From: Solenopsis invicta | Taxonomy: Eukaryota; Arthropoda; Insecta; Hymenoptera; Formicidae | Assembly (NCBI RefSeq): GCF_016802725.1 | Contig: NC_052676.1 | Coordinates: 6,031,433 to 6,095,432 of the forward strand | Length of the DNA: 64,000 nt | Direction: 5' to 3' | Shown here: piece after piece, positions 24,121 through 35,200 of the stretch | Layout of the letters: every line of letters begins with the position of its first letter | Numbering within the stretch: position 1 is the stretch's first letter | The notes under the pieces: model-generated | The model's input: the letters and a program-made list of their open reading frames with translations, nothing else | Database searches by the model: none | Told to the model about the DNA's origin: nothing | Position numbers and translations under genes: made by a program

Positions 24121-24780
24121 ACGTCGCTTACTGATAAGCACCTGGCGCTCAAAAGCTTGTCGGCGGGGTGGTTCGGCCGATCGGGCGAAATCGATCGCTC
24201 CTTCGCCGCCACCGATAGCTATGGGCGCGTCTGCGAACATCAATGGACACGTTTGCGGTAACAATGGGTTAACGTGGGTCCGATGTGGCGTAGCGCAAAA
24301 CGCGGGTAGGTAATGTAATTATGGCTGAGCGCGACGTGCGCGCGCGGAAGGCAGTCACCGCCATAATAGGCGATTGTCCACGGCGAATGGGCGCCACAAT
24401 GGCGGGTCTCATTGCCGTTAACAACTGACTGTCCAAATACATCGTGGCGGCACAATGAACGGGCCGCTATCCGGATCAGGTTCTCTTTATAACGCGAACG
24501 TCGTATATCAATATCGCCCTTGCAGCGCATCCTTCCAGTTTTTCGATTCCCCTGTCTCCTTACCTTCCTCCCATCCCTCCCTAACCCTGCCTTCCACGCT
24601 GAGTTATCTTCCTTTAAGGATACAACCCCTTAACAAACCTTCGGGTTTGTATGAGGATTACGTTGATCTGCTGCAAGGATCTGTTTCGTCCACGCGACAG
24701 GTTCTGCTGCCAGCACAAGCGCTAACTGCAGGAGGCCAAATAATTTATATCGGGTTTTGATAAATGCGGCTCTACAGTGA
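24120..24780. other. CpG-rich block with repeated ACAATGG words
   Basis: Within 24240-24470 ACAATG occurs several times, including CGCCACAATGGCG at 24392-24404. This is a candidate binding-site cluster rather than a gene. Opposing 96- and 101-codon frames lack domains. Confidence 0.35.
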
Positions 24781-24799
24781 GGGATAACATTTATTTTCC

Positions 24800-24831
<32 letters not shown>

Positions 24832-27800
24832 TCCTCTGTCTTTCCAACCGCTCGTAGAAATTTTCGCGTTTCAATGCGAATTTTAATGATCAAGAAAAAT
24901 ATTCAATTGAGATATTTTTGATGAATCCGTGAAACGATGAACTTTCTTGTGGGCTTTCGTGATATTTTATTAAAAACAAAATTTTTTTTCAAATTTTCAT
25001 TAAGTCAATCTGTCAAATCAAAATGATTATAATATTGAGACACATTTGTATTCTCTAATTTAAGTCTGTCTGTGAGTAAATTGATAAAACAGCATAAAGA
25101 TCTCTCTCTTATTTTATCCTAGATTTATTTTATAATTCTTTCATTTAAGAATAAAATATTTTCTCCCACCAATAATTTACGATTACTCCTGAACTAACCT
25201 TATTTTATGATATATAGAAGAGCAATAGCATTACGTAGCGTAAAATGTTTTCTGTGGGTGTAATGCTTTGAAATTTTCGAATTTTGCAACGTTCTGGAGA
25301 TCCAGTGCAATGTTGTCGTTGTAATAATAATTTGACGCGAGTCCAAGATTCACGAAAATCCACGGATAGACTCGAGAGTCGCGCTGCGCTATTATGAGAT
25401 CAAATTCGCGTAGACGCTTAGGCAAGTTGGCCCTCGGAGTGGCTTCCCGAAAGTATTTATTCGGTGGGTTTTTCGCGGCAAGAGGAGAGCACCCAATATA
25501 TAGTGCCATTCGACGTTCAGCCGGGCGTTCAAAGTGGCATTCGGTTCGGAGAATGCGTGTTTCCACTATGCGAGACCGCGGAATCGTTTCCTGAGGGTTC
25601 ATTGTCGGCGAATTTCCCCGGCGGCCATTGTGCTCCAAGATGTACGTTGCGGAAATGCCGCAGGTATACGTAAATTTGGACGCCAGTGAATTACCGCTTC
25701 AAGTAGGAAAGAAAAATCATTTTACTCTGCTTATTTATAACACTGTCAAATTATTATTTTTTTTTATTAAATGAAATGTTTAAATTTGCAATTGAGAATA
25801 CATTTCGTCATTTATTTTATTAATAATTTTAACTTTTTTAATGCTCTTTATTTATTATTAAGATGTAGATATAAATATATATTAAATATATTGAATAATT
25901 AATATGCACATGCAGGTTTAAACTTTTAAACATTTTTGAAAATTGAAATTGCCAGAGACGTTTAATTAACAACGTATCTTTTCTGGGAAATTTTGTTTCA
26001 ACAATTCTCGTGTAAAAATGTTAGTAAGATTTTAATAAGGACCCACTTAATTTAAATATAATCTGGGCCTTGTATGACATGTAATTAACAAATTGTTTGC
26101 AAGGCTGTTATGTGAAAAAAAGATTTTTAAAAATCTGTTATCTTTTATTTCAAGAAATCAAATATAGATCTTATTATAAAATAAGATTTTAGATAAAAAG
26201 TCATTATGTCCTAAATAAGCACTTAAATACTTGAATTTTTGAACACTTATTTTTCTTATATGTGGTGTCATTCGTAAATCTTTTTTTCGCCCTAAGTTAA
26301 CCCTAATGTATAAATATTTATAAAATTAAAATATTCTGAGGGCTTGATTAGATAAAAATAAGGAAATCTGTCTTGTGGCTTCCCCAATAAATAATGATTG
26401 AGACCTTAAGTCACATAAAACCTTAATAAATTTCTACGCGGGTTAAAATTATCTCATTCTAAAATATCTTAAAAAATTTCAAACGAGTTACCTTAGAATG
26501 AAATAATCCCAAAAGTGTGTAGAGGAAAATTTTCCGAATATCCGAGAGTACGCTCTCGCAATTCGATGATGCGAATCTTGCGGTACACCCAGTATTGTTT
26601 TGGCAGGCAGTGAAAGTCATTACGGCGAGGGCCACTCGTGAACTCACTCGGATTGACATTTATGAGCGATCTTCGCGAATTTAATGTTTGGACTGGTTCG
26701 AAAGAGGACGCACGGACCGTGGCGGAACTCGATCGGACTAGTTTGAGCGGTATGAATGATCGCGGTCGCCCCATGCTCGTGCCTAGTCGCGCCATAGCTC
26801 ACGCTTTACAACGCAGAAATGATTTGTGAACCCGGACAGATGGTTGTCCGTTGGCGAAAACTCTCGTTTCGCCTCGCTCTATGCCTTCGCACGCCGCGTG
26901 CCCGCAATACCGCGGCATTAATTGAAACATGCACGTGCGATGTGGAAACTCGATCTTCTCGCTTCTTTCAGTTTTCTATTCTCTTCGGAGCCTTTACCCA
27001 TTTTTTAATATCCGGAATACCATATCTCGATATTGTACATAATTAAATTGGTCATTTAAGAAAACAATAAAAATTTATTTTTTTTTTTTTAATTTAAGAC
27101 ATTTAAAGGAAACTGTGTATTTATCTTTCCTGTTTCTCAATTGACTTACCTTGTCTCTCAAATAATCGATACGATAATTTGAAGTTTTGAATGTCTGGAA
27201 TCTTAGAATTTATTCCGAAAGCGCGACTTTGGAAGACAAATTATATTTTATTGATGGCGAGAATTGTAAATACGCTTTGATTTATTTTTTTTTAAGTTTT
27301 ATGACATCGATAAAGTTCTTAATTTTGTAATAAACGTTTTAACCCTTAAATATTGCATTTCCGGCGCCAATCGTAAATATCTTTGGGTCTGGAAAACTTG
27401 TGCAATTTTGAAAAATTATAATTTTAGTTCCAATTAATATCTCTTTTTCAATAAATTATTTTTTAAACTTTAGCATCTCAGAAATGTGACAATGTAAAAA
27501 CGACATTGCCGAAAAATGATTTATTGAGAAATCATAAAAAAAATCATTAAGCGAAAATAAAGATTTAAAAAAAATCTATTTCTTAAATTAATATTTTTGC
27601 AACAAAAAGCTTTAAGAACTTTGTAATACGGCGCTTTAAAATTAAAAAGTGGTTTTAAAAACTTTTAAAAATTTATAGCATTTCCATTCCTTTTAAAGTT
27701 AAAATTATATATCAAGCAAAATATGACAAAAAACTTGATTTTCGTGCCGTTTGAATTCTAATTGAGCTCTGAAGCTGATCAATGTCGTGATTGATAGTAA

Positions 27801-28000
27801 AGACTTCAAATTTTTCCTCCCCTCTTCAAGCTCTCCGAACCTTTATTTTATTTCATTCTCTCTTCACACCGCAATCAAAATTTTGTCAGAGAGTCTCCCA
27901 GAGCTAGTATAGCGTTTAAGAATTAAGAATAGGTCGATTGTAAATTGTTCTCTTTTTCATCTCGGCTCTAAAGCTTTCCTTCCTTCTTTGCAATGTCAGA
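24780..28000. other. Alternating AT-rich and CpG-rich non-coding DNA
   Basis: A CT-rich pyrimidine tract sits at about 24796-24845. CpG-rich patches at 25370-25680 and 26560-26990 carry opposing spurious frames up to 135 codons. The remainder is AT-rich with poly-T/poly-A runs. No gene or RNA was recognised. Confidence 0.4.
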
Positions 28001-29072
28001 AATTTGAAAGAAAGAAATCGCATCGCGCGCGATTTCAAAGCGTCGCGTTAGAGGTCTCTTTTACAAGTATCGCGAATCCGAAAGCTATAGCTCCCCGTCG
28101 AAACTCCGGATTGGCGCTCCGCTTTTAATCAACTTCCACCCCGTATGTCGATGAACAACGGGACAACCGGGGTTAAAAAGCGACGAGTCTTATCGAGAAT
28201 CGACGCGATCGAACCGAGGATAATTCACGCGGGCGCACAAAACCGGGCGATATTCGAGCGTAGCATAGGTGAGCGTAATTATACCCTTTGAAATTGCGTA
28301 CAATGGGGCAGGGGCGGTCATTGAAAGTCGAGTACCTGTGCTTCTTGTGCACCTCTTGCGCACCAACACGACCGTTGTGCACAAGGCATTGTGCGACGAA
28401 GAGAGGAGGCAGGAGAAAAGAATACGAAAAGTGTGAGGAGCGTTCTATTTAACGCCTAATTAATTGATGTGCGAGATATCGTAATCGGGAGATCGAAAAT
28501 TGAGATAAAACCCATCGTTTAAAAATCCTTGTTTAGAATTCTGTCATTTATGCTGGATGTTGAGAAGATTTCAAAACGGATGTCCGTAATCTATTTTTAA
28601 ACAAATTCAGTATCTTTAAAATATATTCCTGCAATTGTTTCTCTTGAAAATTTTCGCGCACCGCATTGTAGCGTGCAAACTAAACGGAATCAGCGAAAAG
28701 GAGAAGAAAGGAGTTTGAGGAGTAGACGCAGAAGCCAATCGTCGCGATAAATGCACAAAGCGCGCCCTTAAATCGCTTTAAGCTTCCGTTAGCCGGTGAA
28801 GGAGAAAGAAGCAAAATAGACAGATCAGTATCGATGGAGGATTGTTTCTCCCCGCTCCCTTCGCCCTTTCGAGTCGTCAAGTCAAAGTGGACGAACGACG
28901 GCCATTGCGTCGGACGAGTATATGCTCGCCATTGTGACGCGCGAATAGCGCCATTGTGGCATCATTTAAATGCGCGAGGCCGCCGAATACGTTAATGACT
29001 TTTATACACACAGCGCGACTGGTCGGTCCTGTGAAGTCGAGCGTGTTGTATGTTATTTTATTATCGCCCCGT

Positions 29073-29089
29073 GAGAGAGCTATATATAG
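29073..29089 (+). promoter_or_regulatory. GAGA box next to TATA-like word
   Basis: GAGAGAG is immediately followed by TATATATAG (29081-29089) inside CpG-rich DNA, an arrangement seen in insect core promoters. No clear initiator or coding exon follows, so it may be chance. Confidence 0.2.
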
Positions 29090-29487
29090 GGGAGGGAAAT
29101 CGAGACGGAGTGCCAGGCCAACAACAACGGGAACAGAAATCGAGAATCGCTTTGTGAAGCTCTCACGAGCATTGCGAGAGTAGCCGTGGTCCTTCTCCGT
29201 TGCCGAGCACTTCGTATTGTTTCGATCTTAATAACATTCTTAACAATACGCTCCGAGCCTTTCATCTCGGATGAAACAAGCGGGAAGATGTGTGTTCTAC
29301 AACATTGACTCTCATGAACGTGGGGGTTTACAAAAATTACGAGACACATAGTTGTAGAGATTCGAAATTCGAAACGATCTTGAAGCTTTCGAAGTTAAGA
29401 CTGAATACTTAAAGACTGAAATTAAGCTTGGAACTTCTAATATCAAAGACTTTCGCAGCGCGGAGAGTAAAGGACGTACGCGTGAAG

Positions 29488-29517
29488 ATCACCGCTTGTG
29501 GAATCACCGCTTGTGGA
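29488..29517. repeat. 15 bp exact tandem duplication
   Basis: ATCACCGCTTGTGGA occurs twice back to back. Confidence 0.9.
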
Positions 29518-30620
29518 ATATCTCGAAATTTTTAAGGGTGCGGAAAATATGCCGTCCCCACTTCTTAACTTTGTTTAAATTTACTTAATTTGCTACGTCA
29601 AGGTTCCAAAAATGTTTGAAAGATCGAACAGTTCAGCGAAAATGTTTTTCCGCAGAAATCTTTAAAGAATTAATAAACAATCTCACGTGAGTGCGACGAA
29701 CTTCACATTTTAAGTAGTCGAAATTAATTTATGCATCCGACTGTTGGTGCCCGCGAAGTTTCGTAACGAACCGGCAATTACAGTACGCGCGCTCTTCACA
29801 TCCGCAGCCGTGGCGGACGAAAAGAAGCGGATATACATATATGAAGGTATAAGAGGATTGCTCGTAAATAACGAGGTGTTTATATGAAATTGCGTTTCTT
29901 GGAAGTCTTCCCCCTTTCTCTTTCGAGTTTCTCCCGAAATTTACGAGCACCTCGAACGCGGTTTCGGCCGCGCGGGGACCAGAGCGACCAAGTGGACGGC
30001 GACGAGGACGACTGTCCGTCATATTAGCATTCCTCGAAGAGAGCAACAACGACTATTCCCCCGGTCGGTCTTACATTATATATCCACCATTAACCGGACG
30101 ACCGGCACAAAGCTATTGTCGGCTCGGACGAATGGACTTGAGTCAACTGGGAACGACACGTGATTCATGGTACTACTACACGCGCGCGCGCGACTGCATT
30201 AGAGGGACTCTTTTAAAGAGAAGCTTGTGCGTCTCCAAGTGCACCGTACGATTGCACGTGCGTGCGTCGCAAAGTGCGTGTGCCGCAGAGAAACGCCGGA
30301 TCGCTCCTTGTTGCGAGCTGAAATTCGGTGGTTCAAATATTCGGAGTCCCACACGCGGAAGAAAAAAGGATTAGTTGCAGCAGCAAGAATCTGTACGTGG
30401 TAATTAAATTTTAATTGTACACAGTCAAAATGTAGCTACCGTACGCAAATTAAAAAAGTTTTTTTTGTATTTGAAATAAAAACAAATTTTATTACTGTTA
30501 TGAAATACTCTTCGAGCCATTCAACTTTTATTCGGATTATTTTTTTCTATCTCTTATAGTTTTGATGATAATCGCTTCAAAGAAAAATACCAATTTCCTT
30601 CAAAGGGGTGTTTTACCTTA

Positions 30621-30735
30621 ACAGCACAAAATATCGAACGAATATTGTGATATTTTATAAATATACGCACGATGTCACGATATTGTGCGAATGTTCGTAC
30701 CATATCTAGAATATTCATATGATATCTTGTGCTGT
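30621..30735. mobile_element. Miniature inverted-repeat element, copy 2
   Basis: The 15-base ends ACAGCACAAAATATC (30621-30635) and GATATCTTGTGCTGT (30721-30735) are inverted with one mismatch. They are flanked by TA on both sides, consistent with insertion at TA, although TTAA/TTAG flanks also allow a piggyBac-like reading. The interior matches 19273-19395. It has no coding capacity and is 115 bp long. Confidence 0.8.
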
Positions 30736-30739
30736 TAGA

Positions 30740-33230
30740 GTGAAAGTGAACCTTCTGAAAGTGAAAACGGGCACCTATAAAAAAATACGTATCCCTTATT
30801 TTGATCCGTACTACAACATAGTAAAGACTCGTCAAAATTGGAGGACGACACTTTCGTGCCTTTTCTTTGTACTTAAAGAAATTGGTCATTTTGTACTTAA
30901 TGACCTAATACAGCTGTAGACTTTGTTTTATCTTGTAAGTAGAGGGGGCTGTTTTACCAAGAAAATGTTGCAATTTATTTCTCAACAGTTGTTACAACAT
31001 TAGTTGGATACAAAAAAGATATAATTTTGAAAAACTGTAGTATTTTTTCATTAAAATTGTATTATTTCTTAAATAAAAATTCAGATGTACAATTTATACG
31101 ATATTTTTGTTTATGCCAAAATATCTAAAAATTACGTTCTATTTATAAAAATTGTTTTGTTAATATAATTTTTTTATAAACAACAAACGATGGAAACGTC
31201 AATAATCTTCTTAAAGCTCTAGGTCATTATCAATATTTAGGTCAAGCAGAAGTCACTTCAACTGTGTAAAGGAAAATATTTATCAAATTCCAAGGATAAA
31301 TATACGTTAAACTGAAATAAAATTTGTTATTATAAGTACATTTAGTTAGAAAAAGTTTGCTAGTTAAATTTAAATCTACATAAGAACTTTATAATCATTT
31401 TGTACTACCATCTATTACTTATAACGAAATTTTCAAGAGAATCTTTTTTTTGAAATTTTTCTCTCTTGAACAATTTTCAATTTTACATATTCCCCGTTAA
31501 AAGTAGAGACAAATTCCAGTTGCAAGAACCTGAAATTTTAAGAGTCCAAGGTTTTGGACACATGCGGATCATGTAGAAATCACACTTAATGCTTTGACGC
31601 GTCGCACAGCTCTCAGATTATCATGACCGATCTGATTGTCGTTGCGCGGCCATGAATCATGAAATTATCAGGGCCTGTTGCGTGGCGGACGCGATAAAAT
31701 GTAAATCAAACGATCTGCATCCCGGCCGCGCCTAAGTCGCGCAGACCAACAATAAGATTATCTACAAGCAACATATGCGGCTGGTAATAGATCCATCCAG
31801 TTTCATCCCGCACATCTCATACTGGCCATATTGATTTGATACCGTCATTGGTGGTCTCTGCATCTAGTTTTCGTGACTTACAATTAGCATTGATCTTGAA
31901 AACTTCTAAAGTGACCGCTCGTATAATCTGGGTAGGTTTTTTAAAGGATTAGGCTAATCTATATTTTTTCCAAGTTGACAAAAGCAGAAAGAAAATTTTT
32001 CTTTTATTACTTATCACAGTAATTTATTAGAATAAAATAAAAGAAAGTTTTATTTAGATTTTCACCGTTTTCACTAATCATAATTTTTTTAAAAAATTAA
32101 AATTACATTTGATGTTTTTAGTTGAATATCTTACTATAATGTACTAGGATTAAGTTAATCCTAAAACATTGTACTGGACATGACACATCCATGTGACATA
32201 TCCCTGTGACTATATTTTGATTATGAATATAGCATTTCTACAATTTTGAAAGTTGATTAAGCTACCTGACAGATTTTAACGTTAGGATTAGGGAATTCTG
32301 TGGAATCGGAATCAATAATTCTTTTTTTATCTAATCAAACCAAACTGTAAATTGTATTAAAATTTTGTAACAAAGTTTGTAACATCAGAATTCCAACCGG
32401 ATCTATAAAATTATTTTTGATTTAGGCTCTTTTTAGATTCTTAATTTATAATTTATTATCTTTATTATTACATTTAATACATATAAAACAAAATTGCACG
32501 TGAGAGTTGGATTTTCTTGTGCGAATTAATTTTTATTAGCTGAAAAATTGAAACTGAAACAAGAACAATTATTTAATTTTTTTTAATCTTATCATTTTTT
32601 ATTGAACAGTAATTAAACTGAAATATTCTTTTAACCTAGATCACTAGTTAGAACATTTTCTTTCTTTGGACCAATGTAAAGGACAACGTTAATCAGCAAA
32701 TCATCTTTAACTCACCGACGTTTTTTAAAAACTTTTCTCGAATCTTTTGACACTAGAAATCGGTCTGAGAACCTAGACAAAAAAGATTAACCAATTTAAA
32801 CGGTCAATTGAATGCGATTTATCTATTCTCTTTTCCTATTTTGGAGATCTCGGACCAGTTTTTCCAGCATTGTGGATAAAAGGCTTTAGAAAAAAAAAAT
32901 AGAAATTGTTATTTATCCCGATATTCTCAGTATTTGAAAGTAAAGAAATGCGGTACATCATTTGTGTCAATATATGTCAAAAGAGGGACAGAGGGACAGA
33001 GGGACATGTTACCTTTCTGTTTTTGTAATGATTCTTTTCTGTCAAATGATTGTAAGAAAAAGTTAACATTCGAAATACATTAGATGCCTGCTGTGGTTTT
33101 GTATTTTGCATTTCGTGATGCATAATCCTGATCTGACCTCTTGCAAGAGGAGGATCAGGAGTAGAAGCGACCTTTTGAAATGCGGTTTTCCTTATGGAAA
33201 ATAAGTATTGAGATGTCATTACTGGTAATT
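30740..33230. other. AT-rich spacer
   Basis: A long AT-rich stretch with a small GC patch at 31590-31800. The octanucleotide GAGGGACA is repeated three times in tandem at 32983-33006. No gene was seen. Confidence 0.45.
32983..33006. repeat. Three tandem GAGGGACA units
   Basis: Three exact 8-base units are visible. Confidence 0.9.
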
Positions 33231-33250
33231 ATTTAGTATAGAACCTAACT

Positions 33251-33370
33251 CCATCATCTTGATCATGACGTATACATGTTGTCAAGATCATCGTCTTGAG
33301 TGACCTTCAGAAACTTTAACTGGCGTTCGTGATTTGTCAAAAAGTTATTAACAATATAAAGTTATTTTAA
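33251..33370. repeat. Interspersed repeat, copy 2 of the 7051 family
   Basis: It shares AGTGACCTTCAG (33299-33310) exactly with 7096-7107 and aligns by eye on both sides. The nuclear-receptor-like words have drifted here (CAAGATCAT in place of CAAGGTCAT), which suggests the sites are remnants of the repeat rather than conserved elements. Confidence 0.5.
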
Positions 33371-33532
33371 CGTTATAATTTTATTCATCTTTACTATTTA
33401 TTGTAACATTATCATCATTATTAATAGGATAGAACATAGCCATTAATTTAAAAAATTTATCTATACGATCATGATGTTAAAATTGCCATTTAAATCAGCG
33501 AGAATGATCATAGTAATAACGTTTGATTCCAT

Positions 33533-33747
33533 GGCGTGGAATTCCACATTGAAGCGTGGAGAGGGATGAGGTGGGCCTCACTTTGGAACTCCGCCCCTCC
33601 CCCGCACTCTATCTTCAACTTTCCTAACTCAACCCAACCCCAAATTTTGCTCTGTGACCATAGGCATATGATCACAGGGTTGGGTTGGGTTAGGAAAATT
33701 GGGGAAGGGCTCCGCCTCTCCCCCGCCCAAGCATTTATTTTCCACGC
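33533..33747. mobile_element. Inverted-repeat element with nested cruciform
   Basis: Bounded by GCGTGGAA at the left (33535) and its complement TTCCACGC at the right. Inside, arms 33620-33640 and 33677-33697 are reverse complements (CCTAACTCAACCCAACCC facing GGGTTGGGTTGGGTTAGG), with CTGTGA and TCACAG nearer the loop. Its left end GGCGTGGAATTCCAC recurs on the opposite strand at 35208-35222. It fits a small DNA transposon relic. Confidence 0.5.
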
Positions 33748-33759
33748 AACGGACCTCGA

Positions 33760-35200
33760 GTGAACTTATTTACCATGAAACACATAAAAAATCTTTTGCT
33801 TTATAATGATGTATTTGCTGATGTCTATTGGACAACTTATGGACGTCCACTGAAAGTTCTGTGAACTCTATTAATGATCTAATGCCACTGAGGCTTCATA
33901 AATCCTCCATTAACGATCCATGTGACGTCGGTGTTTGTCATCCACCAAGGCTCCACGTAACGTTTAATGAACATCTATAAAGATGTCTAATAAAGGTCCA
34001 GTGGACGTGCGTAAAGTAAAACTATGGATTTCAAGTGGCCATCCATTGGATGTTTGATGGACATTTATTGGAGGTTTTTGGTTCTATGTGAGAGACTCTT
34101 CGTATAATCAGGACCGAACTTGGGCAGAGAAGACGGGCAAGTCTTCGGCGGGTCCACTCGACCCTTTAATTATCGTAAACTTTATAGAAGCAACTGTTAT
34201 AAACACATTTAAAATAAAATAAAAATAAAATTTCATTATCTTGCAACATTACAATGCAAAACATATTTTCCGTTAGTAATTAAAAAAAAAATTATTTTAA
34301 TAAATTTTAAAAGTTGCTGTTAACAAACTCGCGAAATTTTGATTTTAATGAAACTTTGTGTACATACAAATTACGTAAGATATATGAATTTAGAAAGCGG
34401 CTTATTATTAGTTGCGGCCTAACGTCGATTTTAAGGGATGAGATCACTCTTCATGTGTAAGCATTTTTCAGCTTTTTTAGCAGAGTGTTTACCCATTTTA
34501 AATACATAGGTCTGCTTTGAATTTCTACCTATTATGATAAAAATAATCTTATATTCATTTTACAAATTGAAGGCTAAAAATAGAAAAAAAACATGATCCA
34601 CAAGAAAACAACTTTGATAGACCCCGTGAATCGCTGACGGCATACGCTTCGCCTTCGTTTATCGCTGGTCCAGACACGAATGACAAAATACGTCATTTGA
34701 ACGATAATATATTCCATTGTCAATAACCGTTTTTAAGGGAAAGCCGAGCGCTTCTGTGTATTATCTACTGAATAATAAAAGATTGAAAAATCGTCTGGAT
34801 CTTAATAAACCTACGATGTCTGCGAGTTACAGCTGTAGATAATGAACTAGCTGTAAGCAATATAGAGTGATATTTAAAATGTTATATTAATGCTAAGGGA
34901 TTCTACTAGCAGTGATAGATCACGTTAGCCCGCTGTTTTCAAAAAATTTTAGAACCTTCTGAACTCTCACCACGTATGCTTACGTTAAACCTTATTGTCA
35001 TCAGATTTATCGTTTTGCCATTTTTCCTATGCCGTTTCGCGAATCCTTAGATACCTCTGGGTGTCACATGCGCGAGTTAATAAATCCCAGAATTAAATTC
35101 ACATCTTTCGCATAACAGGAGAGTTTTTTCAGCAATGAGCTACCCAGCAGCCTCAAAACTAAATAAAATTATGTGAACGTTTTGCTTAATGAAAATGGCT
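33760..35200. other. Spacer with GGAC/GTCC-rich segment
   Basis: About 33805-34080 repeats variants of ATGGACGTCCA, GGATGTTTGATGGACA and TCCACTGA on both strands, suggesting a degenerate palindromic repeat. Beyond that the sequence is AT-rich and featureless. Confidence 0.4.

Larger units (their letters stand above)
28000..30400. other. CpG-rich block, possible regulatory island
   Basis: The block contains CATTGTGCGACG at 28387-28398, two CGCCATTGTG sites 22 bp apart (28927, 28949), and a GAGA-plus-TATA arrangement at 29073-29089. Frames up to 111 codons overlap on both strands with no domain. It is the best candidate control region of the window, though this is inference. Confidence 0.35.

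Noticed and set aside
33677..33697. Interstitial telomere repeat
   Set aside because: Only about three degenerate units are present and they serve as one arm of an inverted repeat.
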